The position numbers were made by a program, and so were the translations under genes. The notes under the pieces were generated by a model that made no database searches, was not told the origin of the DNA, and saw only the letters and a program-made list of their open reading frames with translations. DNA of 64,000 nt from Colius striatus (Eukaryota; Chordata; Aves; Coliiformes; Coliidae), in contig NC_084766.1 in NCBI RefSeq assembly GCF_028858725.1, positions 25,589,001-25,653,000 on the forward strand. The letters are read 5' to 3'. Position 1 is the first letter of the stretch, and each line of letters opens with the position of its first letter. This document shows, piece after piece, positions 36,307-49,775 of this stretch.

Positions 36307-38273
36307 TAAGGAAATGATTTTTGACTTTCCCAAAACGAATCCGTACAAACAGTGGCGTTTGATCAGGCAGCACGGTAGCGTGAGAGCTGCTTTTTACTAG
36401 TGAGGAAGGAGCAAAACTGCCAGCCAGGGACAGAAACTCTCTTGTTGTAGTCTTTGTGGCAGAGTGGCTCTTTGTGTCATGCCACTCTGTGGTTTTTGTT
36501 TGGTTGGGTTTTAGGGTAATTTCCATAGTTCTTAATATGGAATTGTGTTTACGTTGCTTAAAGACGTGCCAAACTTTGAACTGGTTTTGTTCTGTGTAGG
36601 CAGTATTTCAAGTGTTAAACTGTGTTTTGTAGGGTTTTTTTTAAAAAAGAAAGACATTTATATATCTCTCACAAAGGTCACCAAATGGAAAATGGCAATG
36701 TACTGCGACCCCCAGCTTGGTGACTTTAATTGTTCTGGGAAAGCTTGAACAAGAAACTTGGGATAATTTAATAGCTGGTAATGTCGAGTGGAATGAGAAA
36801 CGGTAGCAACTGCCCAGCTGCTCCCCACTGGAGGAGGTGCCAACTATGTGTTCCTAGGCTCAGGGAGAGCAAACCCTTTTTTTGGTCTGGGAGGCACGTC
36901 TGTAGGGGAATCTAACTGTAAACTCTTCCCAGCACTGCTGGGATCTGTAATCCACAATAAATAGATATTGCCTGATAGCAGAGTGCTGCTTGCAGTTTCT
37001 GATTTAGAATTAAAAAATCAAGATTGGACCGAGACATATTTTAAACTACTGACTTTCAGTTGTTTAGAAACGAAGGCAAAAGGACTTGCAGGACACTGCT
37101 GAGTAAACAGTGTGCTTTTTCCTTATCAGTTCAGTTTTTGGTGAAATGCAGCTCCCTCCCTCCCTGCTGAACTGAGAACAGTTTTACATAAGAAACTACC
37201 TCTAGCACAATGACCTTCTGTAAGTGAATGCAATAGCTATAATAATAGTTGACTTGTTAGCACTCAGGGCAAAGAGACTTTCCGAAAAACCTCGGAACTC
37301 AATCAGGGAGAGAAATTCAGGCACAAAGGGCTGAATGGCTTTAGGTAACTCTCCATTTGCAGTGAGACATAGCTGGCTTATATGTTGAGATTGCTCAAGT
37401 CTCACGGGTGTGTTTTTCTCAAAGTTCCTATTTCTAAATAAGTGTTTTTGTTTTAGAGAGGCATTTGGGACAACTGAGGTGCTGCATAAGGTGTAAAACT
37501 ATGAGTTAGGTGTAATTTGTCTCTGTTTTCTCAAACTGTGAACATATGCTTATCTCAGTGGGCTGGATGGTACTTTTTACTCTGCGTGTAACTTTTCAGC
37601 ATTGATACAGAGGCATTTACAGGAAGCAGAAAAAAGGTGTTGCCTCAAGAACACACGAGCAAAGCTCTTGACTATTTTTGTCTGCTGATGAAGGATAATG
37701 TGGGAAAGAGCTGCTTTCAGAGTTGCTTGAACTCCTCTTAGTTTTAATCCTTTTGAGTTTTAGGTATTTTTTATATGTAAGAAAACCTCTAAATATTTGT
37801 GATTGTCCTGCATAGGGACAGTGTTCAGAAATTTCTTTTTCTGCTTCTAAAAAAGCAGGGAAAAAAAGTGAACGGCGCTATTTAATTAAAAGTGTGGGAG
37901 GAATTCAGGAACAATCTCGTCACCTCTATTGTCTCTTGTGTTTGCACTGGACTATAAACACTTGGTTGTCTGGGATGTCCTTTGTTATTGCTGTTCCCAC
38001 TCAACACAAGGGGTGCTGATCCTGGGCTGCGACTCACAGGCACAGAGAAGAGGCTCTGAGTGGGGTGTCCTTGAGTGGGATCCCCTCCTGTGAGCTGTGT
38101 GAGGGGGACAGAAGGGTCATGAGGAGAGCCTCAGCTCCCCGGGATGGGCTCACTGCTGCACTGCACTACTGGTTCCTCTGGATCTGCCTTCACTTGGGAC
38201 CCAGTGGCATTTCAACATTGACTGTCAGACAGATGGACTGTGGAACACATGGTAAAAATAGGGTGTTTGGGTT

Positions 38274-38301
38274 GGGGGGGGGGGGGGGGTTGTTGTTGTT
38301 G
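38274..38301. repeat. Poly(G) tract (16 bp) followed by (TTG)n
   Basis: Sixteen consecutive G residues run into about four TTG/TGT units. The G run is on the transcribed-sense strand and would form a G-quadruplex in pre-mRNA. The length may be inaccurate for sequencing reasons. Confidence 0.85.
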
Positions 38302-41300
38302 TGGTGGGGATGATGTTTAAATGCCTAAAAAGCTAGGTCAACTGTATCTGACATCAGTGCAACGTGGGTGTTTAAAGCGTCTGTCCCAGGAAACATGATT
38401 GTAGAAGATCTCAGCTTTCCATTTTAATTGAGCATTTCCTCTTAGGATTGCAGGTTCATCTAGTTCACTGCAAAAAATGTAACAGAGGAGGGGGGAAAAG
38501 TTTAAAAATGTTAGATTCCTAGCCTTTTAAGTTTTAATTTTAGCTGCTCAGTGTTTTCAGTGTTGTCAGCTCTTTGGTGGTTCAAAACGACAAAAATGCA
38601 AGGCAGCCTCCTCAAAGCTGCAGTGTCTATCTTTAATGTGAAAGGGCTGGGGCTACAGCTGGGAAGCTTCTAAGGCGTAAATGAAGTAAACTTTCACGTG
38701 GGATTTAAAATCAGATTGTGCAGTTCTTGGAGTCTGAAAGTGAAACTTGCAATAAACAAAAATGAAACCAGCTCTTAGTGAAATAGACCAAAGTGTCCAC
38801 AATCGATGGAAGGACTGTGTTCCTTTAAAGATTGTTGGAGTATTTCTCCAAGATAAATAGGTGCAACAAACCAATTTGTTCCTCAGATAAAGGTTAATAA
38901 AACCTCAGAGGTTCTGCATCCACTGGAGGTGAAGATGGGTCTGCTGTGGCTGATTAATCATGGTAATTTAAATATAATTCTCCTAACGCTGGCATTAGCA
39001 AAGCAATAAACATTGTAGATTAGAATTCCCATTTTGGAGATCTTTATTGTGCCTAGGACAGCTCAGGGGCATCATTCCTCCCTCACTTATTATACTTTTA
39101 AGTATTTGGATGTTTGCACTTTTTTTTCCACATTCAGCAAAACAAAATTTGTGGTGGTTGTCTTATGAAGAAATGTCCAGCCTTGATTTATTTCCTGGCT
39201 TTGGTTGTCTGTCATAAGGCAGGCTTACAGGAATTTATCCCCTGTCATGCTGGCACCCGAGCCCTCCAGTAATTCCCAGCAGTCAAAGCCAGTTTCATTT
39301 TTACGAATCTTACATGCTTTTGTTAGATTGAACCCACCAAAGACACAGCATTTGCTTAGATGGTGAATTTTTGCTTTTATGTTCCAAAGGAACAAGTGTA
39401 GTGTTCATGAAGACAGGGGATGACTGAAGGCTTTGGAGCATGCTCAGTTGGGTGGGCTTCAGTGCTGAGCTGTTCTGGTTGATGATCCAGGGTTCTCCCG
39501 TAGTTATACCCATCCTTGCCTTGATCCCACCTACTGTCCTTCTCTGAAAGGTTCTAATGAATTTTTTTAAACTTTTAAATTAACTTTGATTAGAAACTGG
39601 GAGGCAGCTGGCAAATCAGAAATCGTAGTAAACTCTGTCAACTCTTTATCTTCAGTAGGAATTTTGAGTTACTGCCACTTGAGTCTCTTCTCTAACAGAG
39701 ACACTCATCTTCTTTGGTAGCTTTGTGTTTGCACTCTCATGAGCTATTGCTGATGGCCTTGGCTAACTAGCACTAGTGATAGTCTGATATGGAAGTTTGA
39801 TTGGAAACTCATAAATACCCAGTGGTAACTCGTAAATACTGCAATCAAATACTTTTTTTTTTCCTTGTTGGTTGTTCCTAACATATTTAAGATACTGTTA
39901 AGTCTCTTACATTCTGCTACTGTGTGGGGTTAAAAAATATATACGATTCAAATACTGATTGTGAGTTATTCAAAATATGTATTTTTAATATGTGAAGATT
40001 GTGCCACTTGCTTGAATCCATCCTGCTTTGTCATTATGTGTGCAGCTGGGCACTGAAAGCGAGGGACTGCTGCCTGTGAATAATGAGATTAGTAGAGTAA
40101 CTAGGTCAGGATTATTTTTTTTTAATTATTAAATAGATGCTTATTACCCAAGTCCCCTCTGAGAGCCATAAAACCAGAAGGTCTGGAGCAGACATAGGTC
40201 AAGCCTGAGTCCTGTTAAAACCAGTAGCATCTTGCCTTCCAGCAAGTGCCAGTTTGGCAGTTTCCTTTCAGCCTGCTGCTGGGCTTTTTATTGTGTGCCA
40301 CTGTTTGTACGCCTGTTACTCAGTTTCCTTACCTCTATCCTTTCGTTATTGATCCCCATCTCTTCCAGTTCAAATAGTAATTTTCTATGTAGTGGTGTAC
40401 TGAAGTTTGGAGAGAAGAGGAAATTAGGGTAGATCTAAAAACCTGCCTGGCCTAGAAGACAGGAATGGCGTATAGCCTGCTGTCAGCAAATGCCAGTCAC
40501 ATTTCAAAGTGCTTTCCAGGTTGTTTGAGTATGACCAAGGTTAAGATGAGATTCTCCAGGAGGTTAAATGACACATAGAGGCCATATAAATGCAAGGTGC
40601 TCATATTTAGGGTAATGGAGGCCAGATTTCTGTGGAAAGAAGAGACAGAGCAAAAAGCTGAAGTGGTTATTAGATCTGCGTGATACCAGCCTCTGCTGGT
40701 TTTGGTTACCTGGTTGATGCCAGCTGAGGAGTCATCTTTTGTACGTGGTTCACTGCCAACTATGCACTTTTGAGCATGGACTGTAGTGTTTGTTGCTGCA
40801 GTTGCACATACTCATTTTCAGCTTGGAAAACGGCCACACTGATCTGGAGTTTGCTTATCTTCAGCCTCCTCCTTCTTGACATAGCAACAATGTTCCCAGG
40901 TTAACTGCGGACTTTTCCAAGTAGAAAGGTGTGAAGTGCCTTGCTCCCTTCATTGTAATGGTACTCTGCTGTCAACCTCTTCTCATTTCCCTCCATTCCC
41001 TACACTGGCTTCAGACCCAATAAATCCTAGCAGATTTACAGGTGTTAAACACAACCATTTAGTACTGAAAACCATTACAAAAGTAGGATAAGGAGGTCTG
41101 ATTCCATCTTTCTATGCAGCAAGGGGCAGCTCAGACAACCTACAGACCTCTGGAATGCCTCCTGTCTCAATCATGCTCCAGATTTTGACCTTTAATTTGT
41201 CACGTAGACCTCCAGCAAATGCCCAATACTAAACTGGAAGGTGGAGAAAAAAATTGGCTTTTTTCCCTGGCAGTGACATTAATGTTTGCTGTAGCTTCAG

Positions 41301-44300
41301 ATGTGACAACATATGGCACTGCCTTGAGTTCTCTTATACCTACCACTGGTGGATATTTTCAGGATTATTTGTAAAAGCACTTGACAGCAAAAGTGTGCTA
41401 CTGGCAGAGTTGCCAGCATGGTTGCAGGTTTATTACAAGTGCCAATCATCAACAAGAAAAAGGTAAAAAAAAAATCACCAGTCAACTTATTTTTTATTCA
41501 GAGTTGCTTTATGAAGTTTATGACAAGTGAGAAACAAGTCTGAAATACCACATCTAAAATATGAAGAGACTCTGAATGCACTACAGTGTCATCCCAACTC
41601 AACCAGTTTCATGAGAAAGAGCCTGCACCAGGTTTAACAAATAGTCTCTGCTGCACTGGACAAGGAGCGGACACAGACTCTGGGGCCTGCAGGACCTTCT
41701 CCTGAAAGATCCCAGCTTTGCAGTGTGCATCAGGGATCCAGTGATTCCAGTGTATCGGATCTGCATCAGCTCAAGGAGGGAGTGATGCACATGCAACCTA
41801 GAGTATGTGCTGCTCTATAGGACAAAGCCAGTCCCTTGAAATTAACTGGAAATCTCCTAGGCTTTGCAGGTGGGAGATTAGGGGCAGAGGGGGCATGTTC
41901 AGGCTTCTTAGTTGCAAAACAGGAATATTCTGCTCTCATGGAGTTGAATGCTCTTTGAGAGCAGACCTGTGTTAGAAGCTGTTTAGTAATCCTGTCTGGA
42001 GGCATTAACAGTCATCCGAAAAACGACTAGTGGGGTGGAGTTTGCTTGCCTGGACAACAAGAAAACAAGAGCATCCTTCAGCAGGGAAGCCTGCAGTAGA
42101 ATGTGATACTGGCTACTGGGGAAGAAAGGGCTTTCAGGAAAAAAAAACCTCCACCTCCCTAGTTTTCATAAGATGACCTAAAATACACAAGACCCCTCTG
42201 TAGTAGTTTGATAAAAGCTTTGTGCTGCTAAGAATGATTAAAAATGATCATTTTAGGTGCTTGCCAGTGCTACTTGCAATGGAAAGTAGAACAAAGACAG
42301 GTCAATAAAGTGTGAGTGCTCCAACTTTGCTTCTCTGAGACTTTTTTTTCCCCATTTATATTTTTTCTTACCTATAAAACTACTCTTCCAGTCCTGAGCC
42401 TTGTCCATGCCTCTTGGCGTGAAAGAGGAAATGGTGTGTTTTCATAGCACAAGCACTTGTGATATTGTTTCCAGGAGACATGTAGACTATAGGTAGCTGT
42501 ATTGCTATGTCTTAAGTAGTTACAGTTTGGCAGTATATGACACAAGAATCAATGGGGGAGATGCAAGTAGAAATAATACAACACTGATAATTGGAAAGGA
42601 GCAGACTGGGATTTAATTAGAAATTAAAGCGTGTTCAAGTTGCGTGGTGGTGGGCAGAAGTTTCCTAACAAAAAGTGTCACCATCTCTGTCCTGGCCTAT
42701 ACTGATGGCAGGGCAGAGGCTCTTCCTTGGCTTGCAAAACAGCACAAGAAACTGTACAATGGCAGAGTTCTTTTACAGAAGTGAGTCTTGACTTGAGAGA
42801 GGAAGGAGACTGAAACACCCTGTCCAGAGGAGACACCTGTAATATGTCCCAAAATGATGCCTTCCTGATGCAATCTTTGCATAGTAACTTGTTCTGAAGA
42901 TTTGTTGCTTTTATGGTTTATCTCTTTCCCTGTGCAGGGTCCAAGTAACTGAGCCTTGGCAGTAGCTGTCCTCTGTCAGGCCATGTGACCCGCTGGGATC
43001 CTTTCCAAATTAAATTATTCCTTGATTCCATGAAACTGTTTGGAAACAAGGGGGACGATTCTGGGTCAGAAACGTGGCACTGAGTCCGATGCCACCACGC
43101 TCCCAGAAACCCATTGTTGGCCAGGCTGGCAGAGGGCTGCAGAAAGGCTGCAAGAGGAACTGCTTGGACTTCTGAGAAGCATGTGTCCAACATTCTGAAC
43201 TGTGGGATTTTGAAAGGCACAAAAGCTTATGCATTAACAAGATGATGTTTTCTCTCGGTCACTGTGTAAAGAAGCTCCTGACACTACGATCTGCACTTTA
43301 CTTTAGATGAGAAAGCAGGATGTTGCTTGAGACTTGATCTCCAAAAGCAGGCAAGGACAAGCTGCAGAACAGCTGCTGAGGATCTTCTGTTCAACATGTA
43401 CACCCATCCCCTCAGAGACCTGCTTGCTTGGCTAACAAAGAGCAACCCTGAACACAAGCATATGGCATTGTGAAAAAGTAATTTCAAATATAATAAGGGT
43501 GGCAAGAGTGAGCTAGGAAGTTCAAATAAAAGAATGCTGTGATGAAGTCTCTGAAAGCAGGGCTGCTGCAAGTTCTTAAGTGGGAAAATACAGCAACGTT
43601 GAAGCTCTCACAGGTTGCTGCTGCCAAAAGACACTGATTTGTTCCTTATTGTTATTCTTTGAAGCAGACAACACTGAATGGAAAAAAAAATATGTGGAGT
43701 AAACACAAGTGGCCAAGGATGGATCAGTGTGATGCCATGGAGATCCTGAAATGCCTCTGTGGGACTCTTCTTTCACCAGCTCCACATGATTAATTTGCTG
43801 GTTCAGCAGGTCACATTGATCTTCCTGTGTCACAACCGCAGACCTCAGCTGATCACTTTCTGGCTTGTGCATTACGAAGAGGGTTGCAATTTTGCAATGG
43901 GGTATTAGTTTCTCAATTCTATTGATATGAAAGCCAAAATCTATGCTCTTTCATCAATTACATTAACTGTGCAAGGTCAACAAAAATGAGGAAACGTGTA
44001 AATAAATGAATAAGGACAAATGAAAGAAACCTGCTTCTAGTTCTTTTGCTGAATAAAACTACAATTTTTTGAATGAATAGCACACCTGAAGCTGAAAATT
44101 CTGTGCTAGCTCCACAATCTCTCCTAAAAGTTGCTACCAGCCACTGCAATTAGAGATGGAAACACCTCCTTACCCTACAGGAAAGAGTGTGTACTGTTCA
44201 CATGCAGCATCTCGAGGCAGGAATGGCAAATGTTTGCTCTAGCTAACTGTAGTAAGGCAGTGGGACGTGCCTATCTAGCAAAATCTTCTTTTCCTAGGGA

Positions 44301-45987
44301 AAATAGGCAGGTACCCCTCCACTTTGTTGCCTATACAGGTTGATTTTAAGGAGCTGGCATGCTGGAGCCTTTTAGAACCTTCTGTGGAAGCTGATACCTG
44401 TGGAAGGAGGGGAAGCAGCACATCAGATGCTGAGTTGTATTTGCTGAATTGTGCTCTCACAAGATCGGAAACCCTTTCAAAAAGTTGATGTGACTTCTTA
44501 GGACAAAAATTGAGTGTGGGACCTTTTCTGTTCAACCTTAGGTGGTAGGACGTGGTTCTGCTTTTAGATATTTAATTGCTGCTGTAAGATGGATGCTCAG
44601 GTGAGAGACTCCCAGGCCTGGTGTTGGGAGGTACAACTCCAGCCCTTAGGGTGCTGCTTGGTGGGGGACTGCTGATGCTCCCCCAGATCCCCAAATAGAC
44701 TGAATCTCCTTAAGAACTTAGCACAGGACTCCTCTGCTTTGAAACTGTTGCCTTCTATCACTTGTTCACAGAGGAGATCCATCATTTGAAATGGATTTTG
44801 TGTGTCTGGTGACTCCTGGGAGGCTTGTAAGAAGTGTGGCTGTGGTGTGCTCATGTGAAACAGAGGAACGGTGCAGTTCAGCAATGGTTGGAATCCACCC
44901 GTGTACATTCCCGTAACCTGCTGGCTGGGTTTGCTGCTCTTTTTAGCTGGTAGGATTTTGTTGGGGTTTTGTTTGCTTTTTTGCTTGCTTTTTGAAAGGT
45001 GGTACTTAAAAAAGAATTCTTTCAACACATCTTTCAGTATAAGTCTTCCTGCATTTTCTTTGCCTTATGATAAATGTTAAGAAAGTGAAAAACTTAGACT
45101 TGGAGGGGATTGTTTACAACATCTGTGGTTTTTATTAAGATCAGTTTGTTTCTCAAGAAACTGTGCAGTGTCTTCTAACTTCCAGGTTGCCTCAGAGCCT
45201 ATTAGATGATGCACAAGCCACAGCCTGTAAAGTGCCTCTGTTTTCCTGTGTTTTGTACTTCTTCCCACCAATGTTTTCAGACTAGCAGGAAAACACGGCA
45301 TTTTGTGAAGCACTGTACCACGTGAGGGATGGAGACCTCACACCGTAGTCCTTTTCCATCTTAAAGTGTCCTGAGGACCTGCTGGGTGATGCAGCACAGC
45401 TGATTTGGCTCTGCTCCTGGACTACTTGGCTATTCCAGGAAGAAGTTCTACAGGAATGCTGATCTTATATAAAGCACATGGCTAATTACGAAGGAATCAT
45501 TTTAGATTGGAATCTCGCTGGAACATACTGTAATTATCATTTAGATCTAAATGAATCCAAGCAGTCTTTTCACAACTTATAATGTTCTGTTTATGAATGC
45601 ATTTCCTCCACTTGGCACTCAGCCCCAGTAATGCAGTGGTATTGTGTAAAATGTGGAACAAATGACATCTCTTCCTTAAGAGAATGTCTGGCTCCCAAAC
45701 GTGATAACTGGTAATGGAAAAGGAAAGGGATGATGAGAAAGCAGCGCTATCTAGATGCTAAAGCAATTTAACTCATGAGTTTTGAGATGCAGGGGTTTTT
45801 TTCTCTTCTGAACAGTCCTGTGTGGTTTTTGGTGATCCTTAGCTGTGTTTTAACCTCTTTATGTATTTTAGAGTTTCCCAAGACCATAACTTGTGACTTT
45901 TCAAATGCTTGCAGATCATTGAGTAAAAGATAACATCTATAGAAGATACTGACAAAGCATCTTAAAAGTGTGTCTGTTTAATTTTAG

Positions 45988-46236
<249 letters not shown>

Positions 46237-47170
46237 TGACCTGTTGTGGCAAGGGAAATAAGAGTATTATAATGGGCATTGCCTGCTTCTTGAGGAGTAG
46301 TGGGTCATCTTGCCACATTCATGGAGATTCGCTGTTTGGTGTTCTCACCAATTTGGGGCGATCCTGAGGGTACTCAATGCTGTATGTGAGTGAGGAAACC
46401 ATGCTTGAGGGATAAATGCCAATATGCACAACTCGAGAGTTTGACACACTGAAACAGAGAATGAACACAGTATCTTTCATCTTATTGCTTTAGTCCTTTG
46501 CAATATTGACCGTTTAAATCTGATTTATGTTTTTGGAGTTGTTCTTTAAGGAGAGGGGCCAGGACGTTTACGCTTTTCAGGACAAGTCGTGTTCAGAGCC
46601 CAGCTCCTCGGGTGGAAGGGGTCTTGGGCAAATCCTGTGGGCTGGCAGTGGTTGAATACTGTAGGCTGTAAGGAACATACTTTGCCCGTTGTAACCCCTC
46701 TTATCTCCTCTTTCCCAAAATGTGGGATTTAAAACTACCCATGTTTCTAGTGAGAGCTTGAGTCATTTTACCTGCAAAGTCTCTTTAGATAACAGGTCAA
46801 AGCAGGTCAGCAAAACTGATAAAAATATGTGGGGAAAAAAAGAGAATTTGAAAGGATGGGAAAGTAAGAAATACTGACTTTTCACATCAAACTTTGAGTT
46901 GTGCTGGTCTGATGGTGTCTTCCTGTCTTGAGGAGCATCACAAAGGACTGAACATTGATATTGACATGCTGTTGTAGTGCCAGGAGCCTAGGCTGAGAAG
47001 GGATCTGTGCTACCAGAATTTGGAAATGTGGAACTCCTGAACATTGTAGCTCACACTAGAAACTGGAGATACTGCTTACCACACCCAATGGTAACTTGTA
47101 GCTTTTATGCAACTGTGCTATGTACTTAATCCCTCTGCTGTGCCCACAGTTTCACTTTCTCAAAGTAGTG

Positions 47171-47185
47171 TATGTGTGTGTGTGT
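47171..47185. repeat. Short (TG)n microsatellite
   Basis: About seven TG units are followed by AAATATACATAC. It is a simple repeat with no evident role. Confidence 0.7.
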
Positions 47186-49644
47186 AAATATACATACAAA
47201 GACTGTCATTTAGCCAGGATCCAAGGACAGGAATAGCTGACACTTCATCCTTTAGTCCAGAAACAGGCTTTTACTTTTCAAATGATCGAGTGGAGCATGG
47301 AGGACGTGGCTGTAAATTAAACAGGACTGTAATGGACTCCTTCAAGAGACATTATGCATGAGGCTGCAGTGACTGGCTGTGTCGATTTGGATGTATGGCA
47401 GACCTTTTACAGCAAGTTTATTTTCAGAAGTCTCCAAACAGTTCAGAGAAGAATTCAGGACCAATAGGGCAGCTCCATAGACCCTAGCAGACTGAGAAGT
47501 GGGGATGAATACATGGCTGTCTTGGATTGCCTGGTTAAGCAGCACAGGACAGATGGCTGGAATTTGTTCGGGCTATATGGGGATGCACAGACAAAGCAGA
47601 GTGGGGAAGGTCAGACCCAGCTTTGGGCTTGTGTGGGTGGGAATGCAGAGGAAGATGCATGTATGCAAGGGCTTACAGATTATGACAAGCAGAATCTAAA
47701 TTGAGCAACAGCATGGAGTACAGCTGCACACTGGAGCTTGTTCCACAGTCGCCATGTTCCTCCCATGGACATCTTGAAAGAAGCAGCTTCTTGAAAGCAG
47801 AAGCTTAATTGAGTTGCATGCAAACAATACAGCCTGAACAATAGCCCCCTGCCATTTTAATGGAATGTTTTTACTTTAACAACTATCCTTGAGCTCTCAG
47901 TGTGGCACAGACTTCTCTACTTGGCAGTGCCTAGCTGCATCATAAAAATTCTTGGAAGATTTGTTAGAAGGAAGCAGAATATTTCAGGCTTCTTTCGAGG
48001 GCAAGCACACAGGTCGCCCTGAGATCACAGAATAAACATGTTAGTGACACACACTGCTGGGTGGTTCCTTGGGAGGAATGGGTATCTGCATTGAGAGTCA
48101 CATTCCTTCTGCATTGCAGAGAGCATCATATACCAACCACACTGCGATGAGGGGAATAATGCAAACATGAGATCTATTCTTCTAGGCTTTCTACAAATTC
48201 AGGTTTAAAATTGATCAGTGTTTTCAAAACTTGCTTTGCTAGAATGAGTACTAGAAAAAGTTTCTGGGATGGGGAGGGGAGAAGGCACAGGCAGGGCATG
48301 TCCTTTAAAGGAAAATTCATATTCTAAAGCTTTTAACCACAGTGGCAGGACTTACCTGCTGCTCCCAGGAACTGTTGATTATCTTTGGTGGGTGCATGTG
48401 GTAAGGCACTCTTAAGGCCTTCAAGGTGAATAGCAGTGATGGAATATGTAAATAGTCTTAATATAAGCAGTGAATTGATGGTGTGGAGAGCAACAGCTTT
48501 ACATGCTTGGGAGTAGATTAGCTTTTTAAAAGTTAATAATAACTTTTGGTTAATGAACAGTTAACTTAACAACACCTTTTAAGTATGGCTTCATGGTTCT
48601 GTGTTTTGATTTTAACCAGTGTATGCGTGTACTGAAGTAGTTTTTGAGAAGTTTCTGCTCCCCTTGACCTTCTCAGACCACCAGTGTTTTTGTGTGCCTG
48701 GAAACAGACCTTTGTGCTAGTCCTGTTGAATTAAATCCTGGATTTATTTACTGCCACAGCTTTGTAAGGTAAAACAGCAGAGGAGGGCAGCATTTGAAAT
48801 GGAGAAGAAAACCAGTCTGACTTTGATGGACATGCCTTGTGAAATGTGATCCTGTCTTGTGGCCACTTGGAGGTTTTGCTGTAAAAAGGATCTTTTTCTC
48901 TGTTTAAGAATTTGAGGGAAGTTTGTCTTGAAAATGGTTGATCTCAGCATTTCTAGACATCAAAAAAGGTTGCAGTAATTATAACCCAGTCCTTGAGGGC
49001 AGTGGAATAGGATGCAAAATCAAGGTATTATTTTGTTAAGGGTTGGAGTGGAGGAATGGAGAACATGATATGCCAAGCAGGTGGACAGCCTGTGTTTAAA
49101 ATTAGATAACAGAGCAGTTCAGATTCCCCACTCATCTCTTATTAAAATAAAAATTAAAAGTAGTGCCAACTTGCTAAATAATAAAACCACATCCAGATTT
49201 ACATACATAGGTCTAATAGCTATATAAAGGTCTAATTAGATCTTAGCTCAAACTTGGTAGCTGGTAACATGTGGGGGGAAAGTGGAGTATGTCTTTTAAT
49301 TTTCTTGAAATAGAATCATAAAAAGTAAAAGGGAAGGAAGGGCTTTACTGTTGCATTTCCACACAAAGGGAAAGGTGTTTGGGTGGTGGTTGAGCTGGTT
49401 CAGTGTTTCAGCCTAACAATTTCTTTGGGGTCCACTGAGACCAAGAGAGAGATTGTGGTCTTGGGAGAATGGCAGCAGCTGCTGGATTTTGCTTACTAAC
49501 AGCTTTTATTCAGGTCTGTTGTGATGTGATTTGATTTACTGGAGTTTTCACATGTCCATACCTGATAGGTGTGTTCAAATGTTTCGAAATACCACTTTTC
49601 AAAGTACAGGAGAGAAGGTAATCAACAGGATACAGTTCCTGCAT

Positions 49645-49775
49645 TTTACAGGTTAAGAATTACAGCTCAGACATTCTGGATTTTCCCAAGATTAAGTGTA
49701 TAATGTGGATTGAAAACCAAATCCAGATCTCCTGACATCCATCCTTGTGTCTCTCTCTGCCAGTTGAGGACCAGC
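49645..49775 (+). repeat. Possible MIR-like ancient SINE remnant
   Basis: Words occur in the order expected for amniote MIR/CORE-SINE sequence: CATTTTACAGGTTAAGAA, ACAGCTCAGA, TTTTCCCAAGATTAAGTG, GATTGAAAACCAAATCCAGA and TCTCCTGACATCCATCC. This parallels 'cattttacagatgagg...ttgcccaaggtcac...gaacccaggtctcctgactcc'. Divergence is high, consistent with an element older than birds. Judged by eye only. Confidence 0.35.

Larger units (their letters stand above)
36217..45987 (+). other. WBP1L intron 1, 3' part
   Basis: This is about 9.8 kb of intron between the internal first exon and exon 2. Apart from C-rich and G-rich tracts I see no repeat family or exon. ORFs here (for example 44597-45028 on the minus strand, 143 codons) have no recognisable domain, start context or splice signals. 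The 3' splice site is TTTAATTTTAG before 45988, with a modest pyrimidine tract. Confidence 0.7.

Noticed and set aside
44597..45028. 143-codon minus-strand ORF in intron 1
   Set aside because: No domain, no splice context, and composition as expected for a chance frame.
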